Below are positions 7,730 through 15,895 of a stretch of 42,684 nt of DNA, piece after piece. Within the stretch, counting starts at the first letter, position 1. Each line of letters begins with the position of its first letter. This stretch comes from Planctomycetota bacterium. GTDB lineage: Bacteria > Planctomycetota > UBA8108 > UBA1146. A program made the translations under genes and the position numbers. The notes under the pieces were generated by a model that did not search any database, was not told the DNA's origin, and worked only from the letters and a program-made list of their open reading frames with translations. The stretch is taken from positions 1 through 42,684 of the forward strand of contig JABHOG010000087.1 in the NCBI GenBank assembly GCA_018694835.1, written 5' to 3'.

Positions 7730-10513
7730 TCATCGGTCCTTTTTGCGCTTTCTGCGGCGCGCCTTGATCAATTCCTGGAGATCCTGAGACTGCTGATCTG
7801 CCACCTCAGGAGTTTCCTTCTGCACCGTCAGACCCTCCCTCGGTTCCATCTCAGGGGGGATTGCGCTCGGTTTTCTACTGGCAGCGATGGCCCTGCGGAC
7901 CAGCGGGGTCGGTTCGACCACTTCCTGGATGGTCGACTTCGAGGATCTCTTGAAAGTGGGAATCCTCATTTGAACTCGCCGCGCCACGATGTCGAAGAAG
8001 AACAGGGACAATCCACAGATGGCCAGATAATGCCACAGCGGACTGCGATCCCTTCGCCGTGGCAATGAGCGATCGAGCAGATTATCGGTAGCGGTCAAGA
8101 TTCTACCTCCAGAGGCTTCGGCGATCCGTTTCAACAGATCCTCGTTGCTTTGAAGTGCCCGAAATTCTGCCGGGTATCCAACCGAGATCGACTTGGTCTG
8201 CCCACCGATGTTGCCCTGCCCATCATCGTGATTGACATGGACCAGATACGATCCTTCCGCAGAGGCATCGAACTTCCCGAGATATCGCCCTGGTGCCACC
8301 TGATTGACGACAAGCTTTCGCTGCGATTGGTCCGGGCTGATCAAGACACACTCCAGCTCAAGCCCATCGAGGAACCTCCCTTCGGGATCGATGGCATCGA
8401 CGATCACCTGACCCGAATCTCCCTCGACCGAGTGTGAGATCTCGAGAACTCCCGAATCCAGTTCTTTCGAGATGGAACGAATCAGCTGGGTCCAGAAGGT
8501 AGAATTTCCACTCCATCCTTGCCACTCGGCACTCCACCGAGTTCTCACATCACTCATGAAGGCAGCAGTCTTTCCAACTCCATGCCTTCCAAGTGCCAGC
8601 AATGGATCCTCTTCTGGATTAACCAGTACCAGTTTCGAGAGGGGCTTGATGGTGGTCAGCACGAGGCCATGGAGCGGAGGGAAGCCAGACTCCAGACCCT
8701 GGATCGGCCCGGCACTCTCGACGATGGTCGGGGTGAATGTCTCTTCGGAAATCAAGTTGCGCTTCACCTCTAGCGCTTCCCTGAAGAAGATCTGTGGCAG
8801 CCTTGTCGGATCATCGATGAAGTAGTATCGCCCTCCTGTGTAGTTCGAAATCTTCTTCATCGCAGCAGTCGCCGAGGGGCCTGAATGAGGATTGATGCAG
8901 ATGGTCGAGATCGATATTCCTGCCTCGACATAGGCGTCCAGCAACTTCTTCCCCGGGGGGGTCGGGTCGCCATCGGAGATGATTACCACGTGTTTCGAGT
9001 AGGTATTGGATTGTAACAACCCCTGGATGGCCAGAGTCATCGTGGATCCGAAAGTGATCATGTCGGCCGGGCTCAGGGTGTTGATCTTTTTCTGGATCGC
9101 CGCCTTGTCTCCCACTGGTCCCAATGGGATTCCCCAGAAATCCGCTCCTCCGCTGTACACCAGCACTCCGAACTCATCCTTCGGGGTCAAAGGAGCGATG
9201 GAAGAAGAGGCGATCTTCCTCGCCCACATGTTTCCCAGCTCAAATTCACAGGTGTGAAGGATCACCGCCAGTGCTCCGTTGGGGAGTTTCTTGCGCTGCT
9301 GGATATCCATCTTCACCGGCAGCGCGATCTCGACCTCGGTCCCCCTCCATCCTCCTGCTCCAAAGGAGTTCGGCCCCCCCACCATCAACAATCCCATGCC
9401 AGTGGTGTGAACCATCCTTTCGAGCATTGCGATTCGCTTGGGATCGATTCTGAATGCGGAGACATCATCGAGGATCAACGCTTCGATTCCGTAGTAATCC
9501 TCTGGAGCCAGTGGAAGTTGGTCGGGAGTCATCGTCTCGATATGGATGCTCCCTGCGATGAGCAACTTCTCCAGGGTGCGATCTGGATCATCGGTCACCA
9601 GGGCCACTCTTGGCTGCTGGATCGTTCTCACCAGCCCGATGCCAAAGTTATTCTGCTCCAACGAGTCCAGCCCTGGCTCCGGATGGACCGAGACCTTCAA
9701 TCGCTGGATGACAGCGGAACCTCCAGCGAGGGTGAAGGCGACTCGATTCCTGCCCGCCTCCAGGGTCAATGACCTTCGTTCGAGGACCCCATCTCCATCG
9801 GCGAGAACCACGGTTGCGGGCGCCGCAGAACTGGACCAGATGATGGTATCCACTGAATAGACTTGGCCTGGTCTGACCGTCTCGGGCGCCTCGACACTCT
9901 CGAGAATCACCTCTCTCGGATGGTCATAAATCACCGGCAAGACATCGACAACGATCCCTGCTGCTGCGAGGTTTTTAGCCTCTCGTACCGGATCTCCTTC
10001 AGTCGAATTTCCATCACTGATCAGTATGATTCGCCGCGAACCGCCGGGCGCACTACCCTCCAGGGCGCTCGCAGAGTATCTCAATGCTGCAGCGATATCT
10101 GAGCCACCTCGGTCGAGACTGACCGAAATTCCGGAGCCCAGCCTGGTCGCCATCGGTTGCTCTTGTTGCTGGTCCTTGGCAAACGAAATCAAGGAGACCT
10201 GGTCAGGGTACTCGAGACCTCCAAGTCGCTTCGAAGTCTCTGAAATCACACCGTCGGAAACGAGGCGCGGTACGGAAGCCGAAAGATCTCGTAACACCAG
10301 CACGCTCAACCCCTCCCCACCGGTCAGATGGACTGTCCGGGCCAGCGCCAGCACCAGTGCGGTGATCGCCAGTCCGCGCAGCAATAGGGCAGTATTTTTG
10401 ACGGCAATCGGCAACCCTGCTCGGCTTCTCATCGAGATGTAGATCAACATTCCCAGCAGTGGGATTGCTGTCAGTAGCCAAATGGGCTGGTCGAATTCGA
10501 TCGGCACGCTCAC
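7730..10513 (-). CDS. Large membrane protein with two von Willebrand A-type domains
   Basis: A 927-residue protein of the BatA/DUF-type VWA group common in Planctomycetes. Two membrane helices lie near residues 8-28 and 40-60. A first VWA domain follows with an intact metal site, D-L-S-A-S, near 77-81. Next comes an alpha/beta region resembling class-I glutamine amidotransferase folds (about 295-420), then a second VWA-like domain in which the expected DxSxS is replaced by HTCEF. There is a final helix near 845-865 and a basic tail ending in RRRKRKKDR. The topology suggests a large extra-cytoplasmic loop held at both ends. The start is GTG 10513, overlapping the NHL gene stop by 4 nt (GTGA), with GGGGGAAG upstream. 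The function is unknown; protein-protein or metal-dependent adhesion is inferred from the family. Confidence 0.8.
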   Translation of the reverse strand: MSVPIEFDQPIWLLTAIPLLGMLIYISMRSRAGLPIAVKNTALLLRGLAITALVLALARTVHLTGGEGLSVLVLRDLSASVPRLVSDGVISETSKRLGGLEYPDQVSLISFAKDQQQEQPMATRLGSGISVSLDRGGSDIAAALRYSASALEGSAPGGSRRIILISDGNSTEGDPVREAKNLAAAGIVVDVLPVIYDHPREVILESVEAPETVRPGQVYSVDTIIWSSSAAPATVVLADGDGVLERRSLTLEAGRNRVAFTLAGGSAVIQRLKVSVHPEPGLDSLEQNNFGIGLVRTIQQPRVALVTDDPDRTLEKLLIAGSIHIETMTPDQLPLAPEDYYGIEALILDDVSAFRIDPKRIAMLERMVHTTGMGLLMVGGPNSFGAGGWRGTEVEIALPVKMDIQQRKKLPNGALAVILHTCEFELGNMWARKIASSSIAPLTPKDEFGVLVYSGGADFWGIPLGPVGDKAAIQKKINTLSPADMITFGSTMTLAIQGLLQSNTYSKHVVIISDGDPTPPGKKLLDAYVEAGISISTICINPHSGPSATAAMKKISNYTGGRYYFIDDPTRLPQIFFREALEVKRNLISEETFTPTIVESAGPIQGLESGFPPLHGLVLTTIKPLSKLVLVNPEEDPLLALGRHGVGKTAAFMSDVRTRWSAEWQGWSGNSTFWTQLIRSISKELDSGVLEISHSVEGDSGQVIVDAIDPEGRFLDGLELECVLISPDQSQRKLVVNQVAPGRYLGKFDASAEGSYLVHVNHDDGQGNIGGQTKSISVGYPAEFRALQSNEDLLKRIAEASGGRILTATDNLLDRSLPRRRDRSPLWHYLAICGLSLFFFDIVARRVQMRIPTFKRSSKSTIQEVVEPTPLVRRAIAASRKPSAIPPEMEPREGLTVQKETPEVADQQSQDLQELIKARRRKRKKDR

Positions 10514-11436
10514 CTTGCTTCCCCCGGAATTGCAGATGCCACCACCCGATGATTTCCGGTATCTGCAATCAACATCCTGGGTACCGATCCACTACGTGAG
10601 ACCGCCACACCTCGAGGTTCGCTGAGTAACCCCGCTCCACGCCCTGTGCCTCCAACTACCGCCACCAGCGATCCATCCGCTCCGAATCGTTGCACCCGAC
10701 ACCCTGACTTATCGACCACCACGAAACTCCCATCCCCAACGACATCGATGTCAAATGGGGTATCGAATTGCCCCGCCGCTCGTCCCGGGGATCCGATGGT
10801 CTGCAAGTACTCTCCATCCAGGGTGAAACGAAGCACCCTGTGGTGACCACAATCGACCACAAGAATCGTCCCATCCACGTCGATCGCCAATCCCTCGGGA
10901 CGGAGAAACTGGCCAGTTCCGTCGCCGCGTTCCCCCCAGATCTTCATCAAGTTGCCCTGGCGATCAAAGCGGAAGACCCGATCGAATTCTCCATAGGAAG
11001 CGACCAGGATCGAGCCGTCGGCAGCGATATCGATACCTCGGACCAGTTCCAGCCCCACATCCTCGCCGAATCGACGCAGTTCAGTTCCGTCGAGGTCGAA
11101 CTCGATGATTCTCATGTAGTGAGTGTCCGCGACCAGCAGCGTTCCTTCGGGAGTACCGCACAGGTCGATCGGATGGCCCGCAGACCACTCGGGTAGCATC
11201 CACACATCCTTCAATTCTCCTGCGGAATCGAAGCGTTGTGCCCGACCACTGCGGTCGATGACGATGCACTGCTGTTGCGGGAGCCACTCGATCGCCCTTG
11301 GCTGGAAGAAACGGCCGACACCGCGACCAGGACCGCCGATCAGTTCGACATTTTCCAGGGGGTGGGTTCCCACAGAAGAAGATGAGATGCAGGAGTTGAT
11401 CAGCAGCAGAGCCAGCAGCCAAATCCTGGATCTCAT
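10510..11436 (-). CDS. NHL-repeat beta-propeller lipoprotein
   Basis: A 308-residue secreted protein. The ATG at 11436 has AGGAG 8 nt upstream and opens a signal peptide, MRSRIWLLALLLINSC, whose cysteine fits a lipobox, so membrane anchoring is likely. The rest is about six NHL-type repeats, recognisable by recurring segments such as FLRPEGLAIDVDGTILVVDC and FDTPFDIDVVGDGSFVVVD, which predict a six-bladed propeller. Such propellers bind protein or polymer ligands; no catalytic motif is seen. Longer open sequence upstream is not used because it has no signal features. Its stop overlaps the VWA gene start, so the two proteins probably work together at the envelope. Confidence 0.82.
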   Translation of the reverse strand: MRSRIWLLALLLINSCISSSSVGTHPLENVELIGGPGRGVGRFFQPRAIEWLPQQQCIVIDRSGRAQRFDSAGELKDVWMLPEWSAGHPIDLCGTPEGTLLVADTHYMRIIEFDLDGTELRRFGEDVGLELVRGIDIAADGSILVASYGEFDRVFRFDRQGNLMKIWGERGDGTGQFLRPEGLAIDVDGTILVVDCGHHRVLRFTLDGEYLQTIGSPGRAAGQFDTPFDIDVVGDGSFVVVDKSGCRVQRFGADGSLVAVVGGTGRGAGLLSEPRGVAVSRSGSVPRMLIADTGNHRVVASAIPGEAR

Positions 11437-11494
11437 ACTCGGATCTCCTCTTGTAATCGGGTGGGCACACACGGTCATCGAGGGATTCGCTCGA

Positions 11495-11797
11495 TCAGTC
11501 TTCCGTTCTCCCCTGGAGACGATCGAAGTAATCCTGAGCGAGTTGGCGGAGGGATGCCGGAACTCGCTGAATCTTGAGCTCCGATTCTGCGCTTCGAGAT
11601 CCCGCTTGAATCGCCTGTCGCAAGGTCGCCTTGGCTTCACCCGACGGAGCATCTCCTTCGACCAGGAGGGTCGCCACCGTCTGTCCCGGATGAGCCTTGC
11701 CGGTCAACTTCTCCGGTGTCGAAGAAGTCTCTCCGTCCTTGGCCGCTGGACTGGGGCCGCCACCGGGACCCAGTTGCAATCCCGGACCCGCAGCCAA
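11495..11797 (-). CDS. C-terminal part of the coiled-coil membrane protein, in frame beyond two UGA codons
   Basis: This 100-codon stretch begins at TTG 11797, but the same frame stays open upstream to the UGA at 11882-11884 and, across it, into the 434-residue protein. It encodes a Gly/Pro-rich linker, then PGQTVATLLVEGDAPSGEAK and a helical end, VPASLRQLAQDYFDRL. This resembles the C-terminal domain that Planctomycete proteins of this kind carry on the same chain, to my recollection. There is no convincing ribosome-binding site before TTG 11797. I think it is the end of one 570-residue protein made by UGA decoding or readthrough. A separate small gene or a decayed gene are the alternatives. 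Confidence 0.6.
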   Translation of the reverse strand: MAAGPGLQLGPGGGPSPAAKDGETSSTPEKLTGKAHPGQTVATLLVEGDAPSGEAKATLRQAIQAGSRSAESELKIQRVPASLRQLAQDYFDRLQGRTED

Positions 11798-11848
11798 ACC
11801 AGCAGCAGGAGAGCCCTTCGACCGCGCTGAACTACTTTTTGGCTGGGT

Positions 11849-11868
11849 GTGAACGAAACTTCGCTCAC
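11849..11868 (-). promoter_or_regulatory. Stem-loop 13 nt after the second in-frame UGA (possible SECIS)
   Basis: On the minus strand, GTGAGCGA (11868-11861) pairs with TCGTTCAC (11856-11849) around the loop AGTT: eight pairs, one of them G-U. The loop lies 22-25 nt after the UGA at 11882-11884 and has G as its second base. Both values match the published bacterial SECIS description (loop 16-37 nt from the UGA, G in the first two loop bases). Confidence 0.4.
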
Positions 11869-11869
11869 T

Positions 11870-11893
11870 GGAGGAACCCTGTCAGGTTCCTCC
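11870..11893 (-). promoter_or_regulatory. Perfect 9-bp stem-loop after the first in-frame UGA (possible SECIS or terminator-like element)
   Basis: On the minus strand, GGAGGAACC (11893-11885) pairs perfectly with GGTTCCTCC (11878-11870) around the loop TGACAG. The loop starts 19 nt after the UGA at 11903-11905 and has G as its second base, as in bacterial SECIS elements. The loop itself contains the second in-frame UGA. No U-run follows, which argues against a simple intrinsic terminator. Confidence 0.45.
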
Positions 11894-11902
11894 CTTGACC
11901 TG

Positions 11903-13207
11903 TCAGGTCCCCGCCAGGCAATCGGGGCAAATCTTCGGCGGCGGGCCGTCTGGCCATTCCGCAGGCAAGGCGCTCAACTCTGCCTCGGTGAACTGGATCT
12001 GCTTTCGAGCATGATCGAGCAGATCGCTCTCCTTCATCAACCTGGCCAGTTGATCCAGTTGTTGCGACAGCTGTTGCAGATCCTCTGGCGACAACCCCTT
12101 CTCATCTTTCAACTTGGATTTCAGTAGATCGGACAGTCCCAGAGCTTCCGCCATCTTCGCCAGATCCGCTCTCGCTTGTTGACCCTCGGCACCGGCGTTT
12201 GCCGCAGCCTTGGCCATCTTCTGCAACTCCTGCCCGGCACGGCCCAGTTGCCCTTTTTTCAGGGCCGCCTGCAGTTCCTCTGCCGCTGCGGAATCCTCGC
12301 TACCCTTCTGCTGCCCTGCCTGTCGCACTCGATCCGCGGTCGCCCTGGCAGACTTGAGTTCCGCTCGAGTCATGCGATTCGCCACCTGACTCCGATCCTT
12401 CCGGGTCTTCTGCAGGGCGGCCTTCCGAGGTGCAATCTGTGGCGAGGTGCGACCCTTCTCCGCCGCCGAAGGCTTCGGCTTGCGAGAGAGGATCTTGAGC
12501 AGTTTCTGTGTCTCTGGATCGATCTGGTGACGTTCCGCCAGTTGGGTCACATCTCTCAGACGTCGCTCCAGTGATGCCACTTTTCTGGCGGTTCGATCCA
12601 CTTCCTTCTTCCTGCTCAACTTCTCTTCTTCGATTCCGAGCAGGTCGTAGGTTGGGAACGAAACTGCAGCGAGGCACGCGCAAATCGCCACCACTACCCG
12701 CCATGGGTTTCGTGGCCTCCCCAGCGTAATCGCTCGCTGTGGATCGACTCCTTCAGCCATCCGAGAGGCATCGCCCATGATCTTGTCGGCCACCTCTTCG
12801 CTGAATCCTTCGTCACGAGCCAGCAATGAGGTGGAAATGGTCTGGGGAATCTGCCCGCCCCGCTCCGCCTCGACCGCCTCGCCGAGACGCGACTTCCGAA
12901 CCGACAGGAACGCTGCGGCGATCACCACCAGGAAGACGCCGAGGGGAATCGTCATTTCCAGAGTCTCGCTGACACCGCTGCTGAACAGGCGCTGCGATAG
13001 AATCAGAATCGCCCACGAGAACAACGCCAGCGCCAGAGCATTACTGGAATGCCCCATCACCTGACGAAGTCTTCTTCGCAGGCGAATACGATTCAGCAGT
13101 CGATCCACAGGATCCGGTCCTGACCTCATCCGGTTCTCATTTCCTTCGCAGCACTTTTGTGAACCCACAGAAGCCATCGCTGGCACACGGGATCCTTGAT
13201 CCTCCAT
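11903..13207 (-). CDS. Membrane protein with long coiled coil; frame continues beyond an in-frame UGA
   Basis: A 434-residue product if the UGA at 11903-11905 stops translation, or about 570 if it and a second UGA are decoded. Two membrane helices lie near 55-70 and 87-107 and a third near 172-190. A long Lys/Arg/Ala/Gln-rich coiled coil (about 200-390) follows, and the end reads KICPDCLAGT just before UGA. It is of the DUF4175-like type seen beside VWA proteins in Planctomycetes. The start is uncertain: ATG 13207 is the longest, and ATG 13129 (MRSGPDPVDRLL) is supported by a GAGA sequence upstream. It lies 23 bases after the AhpD-like gene and upstream of the NHL and VWA genes on the same strand. 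A role in an envelope complex with those proteins is inferred from context only. Confidence 0.72.
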   Translation of the reverse strand: MEDQGSRVPAMASVGSQKCCEGNENRMRSGPDPVDRLLNRIRLRRRLRQVMGHSSNALALALFSWAILILSQRLFSSGVSETLEMTIPLGVFLVVIAAAFLSVRKSRLGEAVEAERGGQIPQTISTSLLARDEGFSEEVADKIMGDASRMAEGVDPQRAITLGRPRNPWRVVVAICACLAAVSFPTYDLLGIEEEKLSRKKEVDRTARKVASLERRLRDVTQLAERHQIDPETQKLLKILSRKPKPSAAEKGRTSPQIAPRKAALQKTRKDRSQVANRMTRAELKSARATADRVRQAGQQKGSEDSAAAEELQAALKKGQLGRAGQELQKMAKAAANAGAEGQQARADLAKMAEALGLSDLLKSKLKDEKGLSPEDLQQLSQQLDQLARLMKESDLLDHARKQIQFTEAELSALPAEWPDGPPPKICPDCLAGT

Positions 13208-13230
13208 GATAGTCTTTCAGGAGTATTGTT

Positions 13231-13803
13231 TCAATCGGCGGAGAGACCCGATTCAGCACCCTTCTCACCCATCCAGGATTCCAGATCCACACCGAGCGAG
13301 TCAGCCACACGATTGATGTGATTGAAGAAACCGATCACATGAACCAACTCGAGAATCGAACTGTCATCCAATCCAACCCCTCTGAGTGATGCGATGTCGG
13401 CTTCCTTCATCTTCGATGGAGTGAGAGTCAACTTCTCGGTAAAAGCAGCGATAGTACTGGCTCGTTCATCGAGAGTATCGTGTCCGGACCGGACCGATTG
13501 GACGAGATCAGCACTTCCAGGAAGTGACTCCAGATCTCGCAGGTGTGAGAGGATTCAGTAGTGGCATTCGTTGTACTGACTGGTCAACACTGCGACCCAT
13601 TCTCGCTCTGCCCGTGTCAGTCCGGACGTCCCCTGCATCAGACGGATGTAGAGTTCGAGAAATGGTTCCAGAAGATCGGGCCGAGGAGACATCACCTGGA
13701 TGATCTGGGCCACTTCTCCCGCTCGTGATCGAGATCCCGCATAGATGCGGTCGAGCAGACCACTCTCGTCTTGCTCTGGTGAAAGGGGTTCGATCCAGGG
13801 CAT
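13231..13803 (-). CDS. AhpD-like peroxidase-related selenoprotein (in-frame UGA as selenocysteine)
   Basis: The frame from ATG 13803 to the stop at 13231 encodes 190 residues, the usual size for AhpD/carboxymuconolactone-decarboxylase peroxidase-related proteins. The only interruption is UGA at 13555-13557. The sequence reads N-E-C-H-Y-(UGA)-I-L-S-H, where the family has CxxC followed by I-x-S-H. The UGA therefore replaces the second active-site cysteine. The parts before it (ERIYAG-like helices, SGLTRAEREWVAVLTSQYN) and after it (GLDDSSILELVHVIGFFNHINRVAD without the break) are both canonical. The likely role is thiol/selenol-dependent peroxide detoxification in the cytosol. AGGAG lies 6 nt before the ATG. 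It follows aroC by 9 bases. A conventional annotation would show two fragments, 13555-13803 and 13231-13431. Confidence 0.88.
13503..13539 (-). promoter_or_regulatory. Putative bacterial SECIS hairpin in the AhpD-like gene
   Basis: Read on the minus strand and starting 16 nt after the UGA, CGAGATC (13539-13533) pairs with GATCTCG (13509-13503). Inside, AG pairs with CT, then CACTTC (13526-13521) pairs with GAAGTG (13517-13512) around the loop CTG. Unpaired TGG and a single bulged T lie on the 5' side. That is fifteen pairs in all, with the loop about 35 nt from the UGA. The bulged U recalls the E. coli fdhF element. The loop's G is third, not first or second, so the match to the consensus is partial. 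Confidence 0.6.
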
Positions 13804-13812
13804 CCGCTTCTC

Positions 13813-14901
13813 CTATCCACTCGCAGGAGGAGTCGCCCTCCTCGCCAACATCCGATCGACGAGCACCAGTGCCATCATGGCCTCGACGATGGCCACTGCC
13901 CGCGGTAACACACAGGGGTCGTGACGACCCTTTCCTTCGAATTGGATTCCTTCTCCCGATCGATTGACCGTTTCCTGAGTGGTGCCGATGGTCGATGTGG
14001 GTTTGAATCCGACCCGCAGCCAGAGCGGAGCACCGCTGGTGATTCCTCCCTGCATCCCACCCGATCGATTGGTCCGTTGTTGGATGGTGCCCAACTCATC
14101 GGAAGTGAAACTGTCATTGTTTTCGCTTCCAGTGCGACCGGTGGCGGCGATTCCGTCCCCCAGTTCCAGCGACATCGCTGCCGGAATCGACAACATGGCC
14201 GCCCCGAGCAAGGACTTCATCTTGGCGAAGACGGGATCACCCCAGCCGGCAGGCACTCCGCGAGCCACCACTCCGACCCAACCTCCGAGGCTATCTCCCG
14301 CCTCCCTGGCTCGTTCAATCTGGTCGACAAAAGAGCCACTAGTGGCGAGCGCAGGGCAGCGCACCGGCGAGAGTTCTACCGCCTCGGAGTCGACCGTCGA
14401 GGGGTCGACCTCTGCACGATTCCCGGACAGCTCATCGACCCAACCGATGATTTCGATGCCGTACTCTCGAGCCAGCAGCACTCGACACACTGCACCTGCT
14501 GCAACTCGAGCGGCAGTTTCGCGCGCGCTGGCACGACCTCCACCACGACGATCGCGATGACCATAACGCGCCTCGGTCGTAAAGTCGGCATGACCGGGCC
14601 GGTAGAGGTCGGCCATCTCATCGTAATCTTCGGAACGCGCATCGATCGATTCGATCCAGATCGCCAGCGGCGAACCGAGAGTCTTGCCATCGAGCACTCC
14701 CGAGAGAATTTTTGGTATGTCCGGCTCTTTTCGAGAAGAGGCCAGATCTCCACCGGGTCGACGCCTCGCCAGATCCGCCGCGATCGTCTCGATGGAGACG
14801 GGGACACCGGCTGGCAGCCCGTCGATCACGACGCCGATTCCCGGGCCATGAGATTCGCCCCAGGTGGTGATGCGGAGGTACTCTCCGAAACTATTGCTCA
14901 T
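13813..14901 (-). CDS. aroC: Chorismate synthase
   Basis: A 362-residue enzyme that converts 5-enolpyruvylshikimate-3-phosphate to chorismate with reduced FMN, the last shared step to aromatic amino acids. The family signatures are clear. It opens with FGEYLRITTWGESHGPGIGV, carries GHRDRRGGGRASARETAARV near residue 115 with the conserved basic FMN/phosphate-binding residues, and has MQGGITSGAPL and GRHDPCVLPRAV later. Length and ends agree with the family. It heads the minus-strand run and is followed after 9 bases by the AhpD-like selenoprotein. DAHP synthase, the first enzyme of the pathway, is encoded about 9 kb away in another operon. Confidence 0.97.
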   Translation of the reverse strand: MSNSFGEYLRITTWGESHGPGIGVVIDGLPAGVPVSIETIAADLARRRPGGDLASSRKEPDIPKILSGVLDGKTLGSPLAIWIESIDARSEDYDEMADLYRPGHADFTTEARYGHRDRRGGGRASARETAARVAAGAVCRVLLAREYGIEIIGWVDELSGNRAEVDPSTVDSEAVELSPVRCPALATSGSFVDQIERAREAGDSLGGWVGVVARGVPAGWGDPVFAKMKSLLGAAMLSIPAAMSLELGDGIAATGRTGSENNDSFTSDELGTIQQRTNRSGGMQGGITSGAPLWLRVGFKPTSTIGTTQETVNRSGEGIQFEGKGRHDPCVLPRAVAIVEAMMALVLVDRMLARRATPPASG

Positions 14902-15028
14902 GCAAGGAATGTAGTGAATCCGTGGCCAGATGCCAGCATCTCGAGGGTCGGAAATCGTAGTTGGACGAACAGCACCACTGAGAGGCTACTCCGCAGAATT
15001 GCCAGATCACCCGAGCGATCCTGCACCC

Positions 15029-15895
15029 TCAGAGGCAGCCGCTCACTTCGCAAGTCAGGCGGTCATCGGTAGGATCCACTCCGCAATCGGGGAACGGCGC
15101 CGGCAACGGCGAACCCATCGCGAAGCCCCACGCGAGCAACATGACTGGATCCGCGAGGTTGACCGTTGCGTCATCGTTGCAATCGAGGGCATCGAGACAG
15201 GTGACGCCGCTCACGCTCACGAACAGGTAGTTGAGGGCGACGATGGCATCGGCGAGAGGCTCGATCGATCCGCTGGAATTGGCGTCGCCCCGGACCAGTC
15301 CCAGATCTTGAGCGAGAGTCACGATCGCTGGCGGAATGTCGGGGTAGGACGATTGGGTCGGAGCCGTAGGAATGTCCACCACCACGATATTTCCCACCGG
15401 AGGATTGCCCACCTCGAGGGCAAACAGTGTCGAATTTTCTCCATCCAGATCGCCGATCAGGGTCGCTGCCACCGTCTGGTAGTGGGCCACCGCAATCTCC
15501 GCCGGAGTCTCGTAGTAGCCATTTGCAACGGAGTTCAAACTGTAGATAGCACCGATGAAGAAGCCATCCGGTTCGAGGCCGAGCGCCCAATAATCAGGAC
15601 CGTTGCCATTGTTGATGCCCACGACATCCACCCCCTGAACGACATCGTAGGGTTCGATCAGGGATGGATCATGCCCGATGCTCAAGGACCAGCCCCAGAC
15701 AGGGTTGGGAAATCCAAGACTGGTCGGCAATTCGACGATGGAAATGCTGGTAGAGCCGCTCCCCTCTCCTGTCGATACATCGTACAGGATGTCGAGGGGG
15801 GCCGGCTGGTATTCGAACAGCCACTGTGCATCCGCTGGCAGCCAGAAACCACAGCAGAAAAGTCCCGCGAGGAATATTATTCGAACATTGAACAT
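15029..15895 (-). CDS. Secreted protein with C-terminal dockerin-like repeat
   Basis: A 288-residue exported protein. The ATG at 15895 has GGAG 6 nt upstream and opens a signal peptide ending ADAQ. The middle 150 residues are a beta-rich, cohesin-like domain containing GWSLSIGHDPSLIEPYDV. The C-terminus has two calcium-binding-type loops, RGDANSSGSIEPLADAI and CNDDATVNLADP, followed by a cysteine-bearing tail with CGVDPTDD. It is a distant paralogue of the five proteins at 33024-41059, which share this end. A cell-surface or extracellular assembly role is inferred. Long open frames on the opposite strand across it are shadows. Confidence 0.8.
   Translation of the reverse strand: MFNVRIIFLAGLFCCGFWLPADAQWLFEYQPAPLDILYDVSTGEGSGSTSISIVELPTSLGFPNPVWGWSLSIGHDPSLIEPYDVVQGVDVVGINNGNGPDYWALGLEPDGFFIGAIYSLNSVANGYYETPAEIAVAHYQTVAATLIGDLDGENSTLFALEVGNPPVGNIVVVDIPTAPTQSSYPDIPPAIVTLAQDLGLVRGDANSSGSIEPLADAIVALNYLFVSVSGVTCLDALDCNDDATVNLADPVMLLAWGFAMGSPLPAPFPDCGVDPTDDRLTCEVSGCL

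Noticed and set aside
11495-13207. Frameshift explanation for the split coiled-coil gene
   Set aside because: Both parts are in the same reading frame, so no insertion or deletion is needed. Only two UGA codons separate them.
13921-15072. Long plus-strand open frame of about 380 codons
   Set aside because: It runs antisense through aroC, whose family motifs are complete on the other strand. The translated product has no recognisable domain and is rich in Arg/Ser, as expected for a shadow frame.
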